50,632 nt of DNA from Mesorhizobium huakuii. Its GTDB lineage: Bacteria > Pseudomonadota > Alphaproteobacteria > Rhizobiales > Rhizobiaceae. Position numbers and translations under genes: made by a program. Position 1 is the first letter of the stretch. Every line of letters begins with the position of its first letter. Positions 24,573-33,332 of this stretch are shown here, piece by piece. The DNA lies in contig NZ_BSNY01000062.1 of the NCBI RefSeq assembly GCF_030160235.1, positions 1 to 50,632 on the forward strand, read 5' to 3'. The notes beneath the pieces are model-generated. The model worked only from the letters and a program-made list of their open reading frames with translations, did no database searches and was not told where the DNA came from.

Positions 24573-25544
24573 CTATTCGGACGCCAGCCTGTCGCCCCAG
24601 TCCAGCCGCCGGGCCAGCTTGAACTCCGCGCCGTCACGCTTGGTGAACAGTTGCTCCGTCGCCGTGCCGTCTTCCCGGCAAAGCTTGAGCAGAACCTTGC
24701 CCGAGCCGGATTTCGGCGGTGCGATGACCCGAGCGGCGTGCGAGGCGGCCGGCTGGCGCGAGGCGGCGACAAAGATGAATTTCTCGTCTTCCCACGGCAC
24801 ATCGGCGTCCTTGGCCAGCCGGTGCAGGCGCGAGCGGGCGACGCGCCGGGAAAAGTGACACCAGTCGGGCGCGGTGAGCGGGCAGGGCGCCTCGTGCGGA
24901 CAAGGCGCCAGCAGATGAGCCCCGGCAGCGATCAGCTGCGCGCGCACCGCCAGAATGCGCTGCCAGCCCGCCGGCGTGCCCGGCTCGACGATCAGAAGCG
25001 TGTCTGTCGTCAGCTGCCACAGCCGGTCGACCATCTTGGGCAGCGATGCCGGCACGATCTCGTCCAGCACATAGGCGCAGGTGACGAGGTCCGCCGGCCG
25101 AAGGTCGGCTAGGTCTGTTGTGACGTCGCCGGCCCTCCAGACAGTTCGGGTTGTGATGGCATCGGCTGCAAGCGTCTCGCCGACCTTGCGCACCGCGGCA
25201 CTTGCTTCCAGCAGCACAGCCTGTTCGAGATCGGGCCAGAGATCGTTGGTGGCCCAAAGCACCGTACCAGGACCGGCGCCGACATCGAGCAGGGTTTGCG
25301 GCGCGAAATCCGGCCGGGCCGCGTTCAGCGTGTCGAGGCTGGCGCGGACCGCGGCATAGGTTGCCGGCAGCCGCGTCGCCAGATAGGCCTTGACCGCCAT
25401 GTCCTGAGCCATGTGCAGGCGGCCGTCGCGCAGTTCGGCGCGGTAGCGGTCCGACAGCGTTTTCGCCGCTTGCTTCAGCTCCGGCAGCGGGATTTTTTCC
25501 AGGATGCGATCGACGGCTTGGCGAAGAGGGGCGGGCAGTTCCAC
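24573..25544 (-). CDS. Rsm22/METTL17-like ribosome-associated methyltransferase-fold protein
   Basis: A 323-residue protein with a SAM-type motif LLDVGAGPGT (85-94) and the Rsm22 signature around CPHEAPCPLTAPDWCHF. Cys215, Cys221, Cys229 and Cys289 are placed as the four cysteines that bind a 4Fe-4S cluster in mitochondrial METTL17/Rsm22, which help assemble the small ribosomal subunit. The bacterial homologue is presumably a ribosome factor as well. The GTG at 25544 lies one base after the ynfA stop, giving tight coupling. Confidence 0.8.
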   Translation of the reverse strand: MELPAPLRQAVDRILEKIPLPELKQAAKTLSDRYRAELRDGRLHMAQDMAVKAYLATRLPATYAAVRASLDTLNAARPDFAPQTLLDVGAGPGTVLWATNDLWPDLEQAVLLEASAAVRKVGETLAADAITTRTVWRAGDVTTDLADLRPADLVTCAYVLDEIVPASLPKMVDRLWQLTTDTLLIVEPGTPAGWQRILAVRAQLIAAGAHLLAPCPHEAPCPLTAPDWCHFSRRVARSRLHRLAKDADVPWEDEKFIFVAASRQPAASHAARVIAPPKSGSGKVLLKLCREDGTATEQLFTKRDGAEFKLARRLDWGDRLASE

Positions 25545-25545
25545 G

Positions 25546-25869
25546 CTAAGCTCCCCGCGGTGCGAGCAGGATGACCGAGGCGCCGGCTATGCAGAGCGCG
25601 GCACCAGCAAGATCCCAGCGGTCGGGCCGCACGCCTTCCACCAGCCACAGCCAGGCCAGCGAGGCGACGATGTAGATGCCGCCATAAGCGGCATAGGCGC
25701 GGCCCGCGGCATTGGTGTCGACCAGCGCCAGCAGCCAGGCGAACAAAAGCAGCGAAGCGAAGCCCGGCGCCAACCACAACGGCGATCTTTCCAGCCGCCA
25801 CCAGGCCCATACCGAAAAACAGCCGCCGATCTCGGCGAGCGCCGCGGCGATGTAGAGGAGATAGGTCAT
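25546..25869 (-). CDS. ynfA: YnfA family membrane protein
   Basis: A 107-residue, four-helix SMR-like membrane protein of UPF0060. Landmarks are [15 protein letters not shown] in helix 1, [20 protein letters not shown] in helix 3 and a C-terminal [11 protein letters not shown]. The ATG at 25869 gives the family's canonical N-terminus ([11 protein letters not shown]), yet no Shine-Dalgarno is present because a terminator-like hairpin ends one base before the start codon. It is coupled to the Rsm22-like gene downstream. Some YnfA proteins export dyes or drugs. Confidence 0.88.
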   Translation of the reverse strand: MTYLLYIAAALAEIGGCFSVWAWWRLERSPLWLAPGFASLLLFAWLLALVDTNAAGRAYAAYGGIYIVASLAWLWLVEGVRPDRWDLAGAALCIAGASVILLAPRGA

Positions 25870-25870
25870 G

Positions 25871-25903
25871 AAAAAGGCCTCGCGACGATCACGAGGCCTT
25901 TTT
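25871..25903 (-). terminator. Terminator hairpin after cfa, abutting the ynfA start
   Basis: AAAAAGGCCTCG pairs perfectly over 12 bp with CGAGGCCTTTTT around a 9-base loop. On the minus strand it lies 47 bases past the cfa stop, and its T run is one base before the ynfA ATG. It should terminate cfa transcripts yet occupies the ynfA leader. Confidence 0.7.
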
Positions 25904-25949
25904 CGGGGCAGGGGCCGGGAATGGCAAGCGCCAATGGCGAAGGGCGTGC

Positions 25950-27242
25950 CTACTCCGCCACCTTGCGGCGCCGGGCGGGCTTGACGGGCTTGTCGACGGG
26001 AGCCGCTTCGCGGCGGCCCAAGTCGCGCATTTCCAAGGCCTTTTCGCATTTGGCCATATAGTCGCGGGTCATCGGCAGCGTGTCGTTCTTCTTGGCGATC
26101 TGGAACTGGAAGATGACCAGGTCCTGCCAGCGGAAGGCGGCTTCCGAAGCGGCCAGATAGAATTCCCACATGCGGCAGAAGCGTTCGTCGTAGATGGCCT
26201 TGGCCTTGTCGCGGTTGGCGGCGAAGCGCTGGCCCCAGTGCTTCAGCGTGTCGGCATAGTGGAGCCGCAGGATCTCGACGTCGGTGACCACCAGGCCGGA
26301 CTTCTCGATCGCCGGCAGCACCTCCGACATGGCCGGAATGTAGCCGCCCGGGAAAATGTACTTGCGGATGAACGCGCTGGTCGCCCACGGCACGCCGGAG
26401 CGGCCGATCGTGTGCAGCAGCATGACGCCATCGGGCTTCAGCAACGTCGCCGCCTTGTCGAAGAATGTACGGAAATGGTTGACGCCGACATGTTCGAACA
26501 TGCCGACCGAAACGATGCGGTCGAAGCGTTCGTTGAGTTCGCGATAATCCTTGAGCTCGAAATGGACGTGGTTTTCCAGGCCTTGCGCATGCGCCCGGTC
26601 GGTGGCCACGCCATGCTGTTCCGTCGACAGCGTCACGCCCTGCACGTCGACGTCGAACGCCTTGGCCAGATAGAGTCCGAGCCCGCCCCAGCCGGAACCG
26701 ATGTCGAGCACCGTCTGGCCGGCCTTCAGCCTGAGCTTGGCGGCGATATGGCGCTTCTTGGCGGCCTGCGCCTCGTCCAGCGTCATGTCAGGCTGTTCGA
26801 AATAGGCGCAGGAATACTGCATGTCCTCGTCGAGGAAGAGCCGGTAGAGATCGCCCGACAGATCGTAGTGGCGCTGCACGTTGCGGCGCGAACGCGAGGC
26901 GGTGTTGATCTGCTGCAGGCGGCGGAAGGCGTGGCGCAAGCCCTCGATGGCTTTCGACCAGGTCGCGTCGATGCCGCCGCTGCCCATGTTCTGGAAGGCG
27001 ATGCGCATCAGTCCGAGCACGCCGCCTTCGAGAATATCGAGTTCGCCGTCCATGTAGGATTCAGGCACCGCCAGCATCGGATCGAAGGTGATGGCACGTT
27101 CGGCATGCCGGGTCTTGATGTGCATGTGCACCGGCTCGCCGCTGCCGTCGCCGAAGATGAATGTCGAGCCTTTTGGCCCGGTTACCTTGAGATTGCCCGT
27201 GCGCACCAGGCGGTCGAGAACGCGCTTCAGCAGAATGTTCAT
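25950..27242 (-). CDS. cfa: Cyclopropane-fatty-acyl-phospholipid synthase
   Basis: A 430-residue SAM-dependent enzyme that adds a methylene bridge to unsaturated acyl chains of membrane phospholipids. It shows the N-terminal lipid-binding region, the conserved [17 protein letters not shown] near 125, Cys145 in YSCAYFE and SAM motif [10 protein letters not shown] at 178-187. The ATG at 27242 is chosen because the longer frame upstream crosses the rplI terminator. A CTATATAT run about 50 bases upstream may be its -10. It is a separate transcription unit ending at the hairpin before ynfA. Confidence 0.92.
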   Translation of the reverse strand: MNILLKRVLDRLVRTGNLKVTGPKGSTFIFGDGSGEPVHMHIKTRHAERAITFDPMLAVPESYMDGELDILEGGVLGLMRIAFQNMGSGGIDATWSKAIEGLRHAFRRLQQINTASRSRRNVQRHYDLSGDLYRLFLDEDMQYSCAYFEQPDMTLDEAQAAKKRHIAAKLRLKAGQTVLDIGSGWGGLGLYLAKAFDVDVQGVTLSTEQHGVATDRAHAQGLENHVHFELKDYRELNERFDRIVSVGMFEHVGVNHFRTFFDKAATLLKPDGVMLLHTIGRSGVPWATSAFIRKYIFPGGYIPAMSEVLPAIEKSGLVVTDVEILRLHYADTLKHWGQRFAANRDKAKAIYDERFCRMWEFYLAASEAAFRWQDLVIFQFQIAKKNDTLPMTRDYMAKCEKALEMRDLGRREAAPVDKPVKPARRRKVAE

Positions 27243-27322
27243 AACCAAATGTCCCCTCACGGTCAGACTGGCTGCCTTAATTCTGCAACAATATATAGGG
27301 GTTCGAAAAGTTCCTTTTGGCA

Positions 27323-27352
27323 TAAAAATGCCCGGGCGAGAGGCCCGGGCAT
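27323..27352 (-). terminator. Rho-independent terminator of the rpsF-rpsR-rplI operon
   Basis: ATGCCCGGGC and GCCCGGGCAT form a perfect 10-bp stem with a 5-base loop, followed on the minus strand by TTTTTATG. It stands about 65 bases past the rplI stop. Confidence 0.75.
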
Positions 27353-27417
27353 TGGTCCACAAGGGTGGGATTACGACAAAGTGATCGGAGCGCTGCTCCC
27401 TCGCTTGTCTAACGCGA

Positions 27418-28002
27418 TCAGGCGTTGTCTTCGCCGCCGTCGAATTCGGCATTCGGATCGAAGAAGTTTTCCGGACGCGCATTGTCGTTGATGTCGTCGC
27501 CATAGATGGCCTCGGCGGTGGTGAGCGTCTCGCCCTTGGCCTGGCGCTCGGCTTCGTCGGCCGTGCGGGCGATGTTGAGCGTGACGGTGACTTCGACTTC
27601 CGGATGCAGCGCGATCGCCACATTGGTGAGACCGATGGTCTTGATCGGCTGGTTGAGCAGGATCTGGTTGCGGTTGACCGAAAAACCTTCCGCCGTCAGC
27701 AGTTCGGCGATGTCGCGGGTCGACACCGAGCCGTAGAGCTGGCCGGTTTCACCGGCGGAGCGAACGGCGATGAAGCTCGTGCCGTCGAGCTTTTCGGCTA
27801 CCTGGCTGGCTTCCGACTTGCGCTCGAGGTTGCGGGCTTCGAGCTGGGCGCGCTGGCCTTCGAACTTCTTCTTGTTGGCTTCGTTGGCGCGCAGCGCCTT
27901 GCCCTGCGGCAGCAGGAAATTACGGGCGAAGCCGTCCTTGACCTTGACGGTATCGCCCATTTGGCCGAGGCGGGAAACGCGTTCGAGAAGAATGACTTCC
28001 AT
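27418..28002 (-). CDS. rplI: 50S ribosomal protein L9
   Basis: A 194-residue L9. It starts [20 protein letters not shown], the rRNA-binding domain. A long central helix follows, then the C-terminal domain, with an acidic tail ([15 protein letters not shown]) longer than the enteric protein's 149 residues, as usual in alphaproteobacteria. It is the last gene of the ribosomal operon, 216 bases beyond rpsR. It is separated from dnaB, its usual neighbour, by about 5.5 kb of other genes. Confidence 0.96.
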   Translation of the reverse strand: MEVILLERVSRLGQMGDTVKVKDGFARNFLLPQGKALRANEANKKKFEGQRAQLEARNLERKSEASQVAEKLDGTSFIAVRSAGETGQLYGSVSTRDIAELLTAEGFSVNRNQILLNQPIKTIGLTNVAIALHPEVEVTVTLNIARTADEAERQAKGETLTTAEAIYGDDINDNARPENFFDPNAEFDGGEDNA

Positions 28003-28157
28003 GGTTTTGTTCCTTTTGGTTGGGCACCGTCCATGAAGGCGGGCGCCGAATTCTCTGGAACAGGTCAGGAAGCTTGAGCGCCTTGAGCGCCGGTGTCGCT
28101 GTCCTGCCTGTCGCGGCAGTTAGAGGCCTTGACCTCAACTCGGGATTTGATGGCTGA

Positions 28158-28211
28158 ACCGGTCATGCCCGTCATGGCCGGTGAGAGGAACGGGCGGCGA
28201 ACCGCCCGTTC
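28158..28211 (-). promoter_or_regulatory. Two tandem hairpins between rpsR and rplI
   Basis: The first after rpsR is a perfect GAACGGGCGG/CCGCCCGTTC stem with a TTCG loop on the minus strand (28211-28188). The second is ACCGGTCATG/CATGGCCGGT with one mismatch (28182-28158). Neither has a U run, so pausing, processing or attenuation before rplI is more likely than full termination. Confidence 0.5.
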
Positions 28212-28218
28212 GGGAGAA

Positions 28219-28467
28219 TTAGCGGACCACGTAGGGCAGCAGGCCGAGGAAGCGGGCGCGCTTGATCGCCTTGGCGAGTTCACGCTGCTTCTTCTGGCTG
28301 ACGGCGGTGATGCGCGACGGCACGATCTTGCCGCGCTCGGAAATGTAGCGCTGCAGCAGACGCACGTCCTTGTAGTCGATCTTGGGCGCGTTGGCGCCGG
28401 AGAACGGGCAGGTCTTGCGGCGACGGTGGAACGGGCGCCGGGTCGGGATCTGGTTGATGTCGACCAT
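28219..28467 (-). CDS. rpsR: 30S ribosomal protein S18
   Basis: An 82-residue S18 with the family's [15 protein letters not shown]-terminus and [20 protein letters not shown] core. Its ATG overlaps the rpsF stop by one base (TAATG), so translation is coupled. Hairpins follow within 10 bases of the stop. Confidence 0.97.
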   Translation of the reverse strand: MVDINQIPTRRPFHRRRKTCPFSGANAPKIDYKDVRLLQRYISERGKIVPSRITAVSQKKQRELAKAIKRARFLGLLPYVVR

Positions 28468-28967
28468 TATTCTGCACCCCCTTCAAAGCCTTCGCGCGGA
28501 CGGCGCGGACCACGATCGCCACCGGCGTCGCCAAACGAACGCGGCGGACGATCGCCACGGTCGCCGCGATCACGGTCGCCGAACGAACGCGGACCACGAT
28601 CGCCACGGTCGCGGTCGCCGAAGCTGCCGCGCTCGGAGCGCTCTTCGCGCTTCTGCATCATGGCCGACGGACCTTCCTCATGCGCCTCGACCTTGATGGT
28701 CAGGAAGCGCAGGACGTCCTCGGACAGACCCATCTGGCGCTCCATTTCGTTGAGCGCTGCCGGCGGGCAGTTGAGGTCCATGAGCGTGTAGTAGGCCTTC
28801 CGGTTCTTGTTGACCCGGTAGGTGAGGGACTTCAGTCCCCAGTTCTCGACCCGGCCGACGGACCCGCCATTCGCGGAGATGACACCCTTGTACTGTTCGA
28901 CAAGCGCATCGACCTGCTGCTGCGAGAGGTCCTGCCGGGCAAGAAACACATGTTCGTAAAGAGCCAT
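28467..28967 (-). CDS. rpsF: 30S ribosomal protein S6
   Basis: A 166-residue S6. Residues 1-100 are the conserved domain ([20 protein letters not shown], then [19 protein letters not shown]). Residues about 118-166 are a disordered Arg/Gly/Asp tail with repeated GDRDRGDRG and PRSFGD units, longer than the enteric acidic tail. The ATG at 28967 is the conserved start. It is the first gene of the rpsF-rpsR-rplI operon on the minus strand. Confidence 0.95.
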   Translation of the reverse strand: MALYEHVFLARQDLSQQQVDALVEQYKGVISANGGSVGRVENWGLKSLTYRVNKNRKAYYTLMDLNCPPAALNEMERQMGLSEDVLRFLTIKVEAHEEGPSAMMQKREERSERGSFGDRDRGDRGPRSFGDRDRGDRGDRPPRSFGDAGGDRGPRRPREGFEGGAE

Positions 28968-29432
28968 TATGTCTTCGTGCCTTTCTTCGTTTCTCTCCCG
29001 GTTCCCGGCGGCAAAAGCCTCTGCAACTTCTCTGGCCCGCTGGTCCCGGTTAAAGGGGCGGGGAAGAAAGGAGCATGACGAGACGGTCGAGAGCGGAGAC
29101 ACGGGAGGCGGAAGCACTTCTGGCTTCACACGAAGGCTTTGATAAAACCTCCGGCCCTCCGTTCAGCCCCCAGCTGGGACCGGCAGATTGGCGGCGTCTA
29201 TACAGCAATCCACTGATAAGGCAAGGGCAGGCGGCGTTTCCGATGTCGCAGGGCGCCGGAAAATCAGGCGGCAGCGCCGGAATGGCCTGGTGATTTCCGG
29301 CAACCGGCCCTTAACCACAATGTCAGGTTGTGCAGGTTGAACCCTCGCCGTCAATGGTCGATTCATCATGGAAGGCGCAAAAGCCCGGGCTATCCGCGCA
29401 GATGAAGCGGGTAAGCATTTTCGGGGGTAAGG
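28968..29432. other. Divergent intergenic region between rpsF and the TadG-like gene
   Basis: 465 bases. Leftward it must hold the rpsF promoter and rightward that of the TadG-like gene, but no confident -35/-10 pair was found. A 72-codon frame at 29075-29293 is not convincing as a gene. A CACAA-x7-TTGTG dyad occurs near 29315-29331. Confidence 0.45.
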
Positions 29433-31079
29433 ATGCTTCTCAACAGATTCTGGCGCTCGAAGAGCGGGAACTTCGCGCTGCTGATGGGGCTCGGGCTGCC
29501 GGCCATTCTGTCGGCCGTGGCCTTCGCGGTCGATGTGTCCACCGTCATGCGGGCCAAGAGCAACCTGCAGAACGCGCTCGACGCCGCCAATCTTGCCTCG
29601 TCGCATCTCGGCGACCTCGACATTACGCGCACCGACGCCTTCGATCGCTATTTTCAGGCCAACATCGCCGGGCATGGCGAACTCGCCAACGCGCAGGCGA
29701 AGCTGACCGTCGATAGGGGCGTCAACTTCATCAAGACCAAGGCGGTTGCGTCGGCCGACGTCAATTTGAACTTCGGTTTCCTGTTCGGCCAAAACAGACA
29801 CGTCGCTGTCGATGCCTCGGCGGTCGAATCGAACAACCAGCTCGAAGTCGTGCTGGTGCTGGACAATACCGGCTCGATGGCCGGCGCCCGCATGACGGCG
29901 TTGAGGACGGCAACGAAGTCGCTGCTGGACACACTCGAGGCGACGAAATCGCCGACGCGCCAGATTCGCGCCTCCCTCGTTCCGTTCGTCACGGCCGTCA
30001 ACGTCAATGGCGATGAATTCGACCCGTCCTGGATCGACTTGGACGGCAGGTCTTCCACCAACGGCGTCAATTTTCCCGTCATCGACGGCAAGCGTCCCAA
30101 TCATATGGCGCTTTTCAAGCAGCTCAAGGACACCGGATGGACCGACGCCGGATGGAACGGCACCGGATGGAAAGGCTGTGTCGAGGCGCGGCCGGGCGCT
30201 TACAACATTTCCGATACCCCACCCGACCCGGACAAGCCCGACACGCTGTTCGTTCCGTATTTCGCGCCGGACGATCCGGAAGATGCCCAAAAGCCGTCCA
30301 GCTCCTATGGCAATGCGGCCAAATACTACAACAATTCCTACCTCGACGACGTCAGCGACAAGACCAAGACCGCCAAGCTGAAAGGCAACCGTCTCGGTAT
30401 CGATCTCAGCAGTCTGGCCGACCCTGTGCCACCGGCCGACAAGGGTGCCAGGGAAAAGGTGGCCAAATATGTTGCGCCGACCAAGGAGCTCATCACCGAA
30501 ACGGGTTCCCCCATCACCGTCGGCCCGAACCGCGCTTGCCCGACACCCGTCGTCCCCCTGACCGACGATTTCGACAAACTGCGCAAGGCAGCAAGCGAGA
30601 TGACCGAGTGGAACGGTTCGGGCACCAACGTCTCCGAAGGCCTGTCGTGGGGCATGCGGGTGCTGTCGCCCGCCGCGCCCTACACCGATGGAGCGCCGTG
30701 GAAAACGCCCGGCGTCAGCAAGATCGTGCTGTTGCTCACCGACGGCGAGAACGTCGTTTATGGCGCCAGCGAACAGCCGACGAAATCCGACTACACATCC
30801 TATGGCTATCTGGCGGGTGGCCGTTTCGGATCGGACGACCAGAACGCCGCTGCGCGCAATGTCGACGGCTGGACCAAAAGCGTTTGCACGCAATTGAAGA
30901 ACCAGGGCGTGCAAATCTACACCATGGTGCTGCAATCGGACACCGCCGCCAACCGCGCGCTTTACAGCGCGTGCGCCTCGGACCCGAGCGGCTACTATGC
31001 CGTCAACGATCCGGCCAAGCTGCCGGACGTTTTCCAGCAGATCGCCAACAAGTTCTCAAGGCTGCAATTGACGAATTGA
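29433..31079 (+). CDS. TadG-like VWA domain pilus/surface protein
   Basis: A 548-residue protein. The first 35 residues hold the TadE/TadG-type membrane helix (FALLMGLGLPAILSAVAFAV) preceded by SKSGN. A von Willebrand A domain follows, with MIDAS residues DNTGSM from Asp144, Thr398 in SGTN and Asp437 in TDGEN. Between them a long insertion carries three GW units (TGWTDAGWNGTGWKGC). TadG-like proteins are envelope components often encoded near Flp pilus genes, but no tad genes are nearby, so this is an orphan. Start ATG 29433 follows GGTAAGG. Confidence 0.8.
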   Translation: MLLNRFWRSKSGNFALLMGLGLPAILSAVAFAVDVSTVMRAKSNLQNALDAANLASSHLGDLDITRTDAFDRYFQANIAGHGELANAQAKLTVDRGVNFIKTKAVASADVNLNFGFLFGQNRHVAVDASAVESNNQLEVVLVLDNTGSMAGARMTALRTATKSLLDTLEATKSPTRQIRASLVPFVTAVNVNGDEFDPSWIDLDGRSSTNGVNFPVIDGKRPNHMALFKQLKDTGWTDAGWNGTGWKGCVEARPGAYNISDTPPDPDKPDTLFVPYFAPDDPEDAQKPSSSYGNAAKYYNNSYLDDVSDKTKTAKLKGNRLGIDLSSLADPVPPADKGAREKVAKYVAPTKELITETGSPITVGPNRACPTPVVPLTDDFDKLRKAASEMTEWNGSGTNVSEGLSWGMRVLSPAAPYTDGAPWKTPGVSKIVLLLTDGENVVYGASEQPTKSDYTSYGYLAGGRFGSDDQNAAARNVDGWTKSVCTQLKNQGVQIYTMVLQSDTAANRALYSACASDPSGYYAVNDPAKLPDVFQQIANKFSRLQLTN

Positions 31080-31084
31080 GCGCT

Positions 31085-31120
31085 CGACCCACGAGGTCAA
31101 CGCTGTAACCTGATGGGTCG
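31085..31120. terminator. Hairpin between convergent TadG-like and LtaS-like genes
   Basis: CGACCCA and TGGGTCG, plus an inner AGGT/ACCT, form an interrupted stem in the 46-base convergent gap. There is no U run. Confidence 0.4.
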
Positions 31121-31125
31121 GCCGA

Positions 31126-33054
31126 TCAGCTCATGTGAGCGACGACCTTGTCGACCGTCTCGGGGAAGAAGTCGGGCGCCGCGTGGCGCTTGCCGAACAT
31201 CATGTCGTACTGGATCAGCTGGAAATCGCGGATCGCCGGGTCGATCTCCTTCTGGCGCGACCAGTCGGGCGTGGCCTCGCCGGCCGGCGTCAGAAGCAGG
31301 TTGCGGTCGACGACGCGGTAGCGCTCCCGCATCTCGCCCAGGAAGCCCGTATAGTAGGGATGGGTGATGCCGGCGGCTGACAGGATATGATAGGGCAGGA
31401 ACGCCGGGCTCACCGTGCCGAGGTCGGTGACCGGACCGGAACGGTTCGACCAGATGATCAGTGGCGTTTCGTGATGGTCAAGGGCGGCTTGCGGTGTCGG
31501 CTCCTTGCGCGGCGCGACATTGTCCTTCAGAAAGCCGGTCTCGACATAGACCGGTCCAAGCGGTGGCAGATGGTCGCCGAAGAAGGCGACAATCGTCGGC
31601 CGCTCCCGCTTCTTGGCCCATTCGATAAGCCGTTCAAGGCCGCGGTCGGCGTCGGCTGAACCCTCGGCATAGCTCAACAGCGAATCGCGCGCCCACTGGC
31701 TGATCGGCGCCTGCACCGCGTGGGTCGGGTTGTCGTAGCGGTTCGGTTCATAGGGGCCATGGTTCTGCAGGCTGACCGCGAAGAAGAAAAACGGGTCGTC
31801 GCTGGCGTCGGCTTCGCGGATGATCTCATCCGTCATCGCCGCGTCCGATGCCAGCGGTCCGCGCTTTTCCATGGGCGGCAGCGTCTCTTCCGACTTGAAA
31901 TCGTTGAAGCCGAAATCGGCGTAGACCGCGCCACGGTTCCAGAACCAGTTGGTGCCGGGATGGATGGCACGCGCCCTGTAGCCCTCGCTCTTCAGGAAGG
32001 TCGCCATGGAAGGTGTCGGCGTGCGCACATATTGCTGGTAGGGGATGCTGCCGGCCGGCAGGAAAGCGTTGGAAAAGCCGGTCAGCGCCTCGAATTCGAT
32101 GTTGGCGGTCATGCCGCCGAATTCAGGCGAGAACATCGAACCGGAACGCAACGCCCGCACGGTGGGAATCGGATCCGGCGTGATGGTGACGCCGGGCAGC
32201 CTGGTCGGATCCCAGAAGGATTCGCTCATGACGATAATGATGTCGGGCTTTTCATCGGGCACCGAGGCCGCCATCTGTGGCCGGTCGATCGCCGCGATCG
32301 CCTTGTCCGTATAGCCTTGCGGTGCCGAGACATGCGCCATCGGCACGTTGAGCGCGAAGGCGAGCGCAAAGCCGTTGGAGGCGTAGTTTTCCTTCTGGTC
32401 CCACATGATCGGGATGATCTGCAGCCGGTCCCTGGTCCAGGAGAAGGTGGCATAGTCCATGATCGAGACGAAGAAGGCGAGCAGCGGCACCGCCAGCGTC
32501 AGCCGCGCAAGGCGGCCCTTGTGGCTGAGCGCCGGAACCTTGCGGCGCCACAGCCGCCAGCCGTAGACGAGCAGCGACAGGCCGGCGACGATGGCGACGA
32601 CCATGGCCAGCGCGGTCATCGGCCGGTCACGCACCAGAAGCGGCAGCAGCGCGAAGATCTGACGGGCGTAGAGAAAGTCAGTCGGGTAGAGCGGATCGCC
32701 GAGATAATGCGATTTCTGATGGCCGACAAACGCCAGCGCCAGCGTCAGGGGCGCAACGATCATCAGGCTCTGATGACTGCGGCCCAGCACGGCGTCGAGA
32801 CCGATGAGGATCAGCGCGAACACGACGATGGTCGTCCAGCCCGGCTTGAGCGGCTGCAGGAAGAAGGAAACTGTGCCGGCAACGTCACCGCGCACGATCA
32901 ATTCGACGGCAAACACCAGGATGGCGGAGATCGCGAGGCTTATCAGGCCGTAACGGACGACCGGCCATCTCCGGCCCGGCAGATAGCCGGTGGACGGATC
33001 GTCTTCCAGGAATTGAGGCGCAGCTTTGCTGGCGCGTTTCGAACTCTTTGGCAC
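31126..33054 (-). CDS. LtaS-like membrane sulfatase/phosphoglycerol transferase
   Basis: A 642-residue protein with about five N-terminal transmembrane helices, then a periplasmic sulfatase-fold domain. Metal-binding and catalytic elements of the LTA synthase family are visible: Glu in MSESFWDP, the likely catalytic Thr in GMTANIEFEALTG, and FFGDHLPPLG near the end. In Gram-negatives such enzymes add phosphoglycerol to periplasmic glucans or other glycans (OpgB/CgmB-like). GTG at 33054 is preferred for its GGGAAG site; GTG 33087 is an alternative. The acceptor is unknown. Confidence 0.83.
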   Translation of the reverse strand: MPKSSKRASKAAPQFLEDDPSTGYLPGRRWPVVRYGLISLAISAILVFAVELIVRGDVAGTVSFFLQPLKPGWTTIVVFALILIGLDAVLGRSHQSLMIVAPLTLALAFVGHQKSHYLGDPLYPTDFLYARQIFALLPLLVRDRPMTALAMVVAIVAGLSLLVYGWRLWRRKVPALSHKGRLARLTLAVPLLAFFVSIMDYATFSWTRDRLQIIPIMWDQKENYASNGFALAFALNVPMAHVSAPQGYTDKAIAAIDRPQMAASVPDEKPDIIIVMSESFWDPTRLPGVTITPDPIPTVRALRSGSMFSPEFGGMTANIEFEALTGFSNAFLPAGSIPYQQYVRTPTPSMATFLKSEGYRARAIHPGTNWFWNRGAVYADFGFNDFKSEETLPPMEKRGPLASDAAMTDEIIREADASDDPFFFFAVSLQNHGPYEPNRYDNPTHAVQAPISQWARDSLLSYAEGSADADRGLERLIEWAKKRERPTIVAFFGDHLPPLGPVYVETGFLKDNVAPRKEPTPQAALDHHETPLIIWSNRSGPVTDLGTVSPAFLPYHILSAAGITHPYYTGFLGEMRERYRVVDRNLLLTPAGEATPDWSRQKEIDPAIRDFQLIQYDMMFGKRHAAPDFFPETVDKVVAHMS

Positions 33055-33332
33055 TTTAACTTCCCACCCGGCGACAACCCAAGTCACGCGATTGTCATAT
33101 AATTGTCACGCAAAGCTAGCGCCTGTGACGGAAATAAGAAGAGCCAGCGAACGATTCGTGAGCGGTTTTCATCAGGAGTGATCGCCAAAAAGCCTTTCGG
33201 AACAGGCACTCGGCGAACGGTTCGGACTTGGGGCCGGGTTGAACCGGGCTTGACTTGGCGGCCCGCCTTGCGCCACAGGCAGGGAAAATTCGTGTTATCA
33301 GGCAAGTAAAACCAGTCTTCGGGAGCCCTCGC

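Noticed and set aside
27243-27623. N-terminal extension of cfa upstream of 27242
   Set aside because: It would cross the rplI terminator and run antisense-like through the rplI coding end; the ATG at 27242 gives the standard enzyme N-terminus.
29075-29293. 72-codon plus-strand frame in the rpsF-TadG gap
   Set aside because: No family resemblance, no good SD, Arg/Ser-rich start; it lies in the region that must hold the rpsF promoter.
29163-30935. 590-codon minus-strand frame opposite the TadG-like gene
   Set aside because: The plus strand encodes a signal-anchored VWA protein with MIDAS residues; the antisense product is Arg-rich and featureless.
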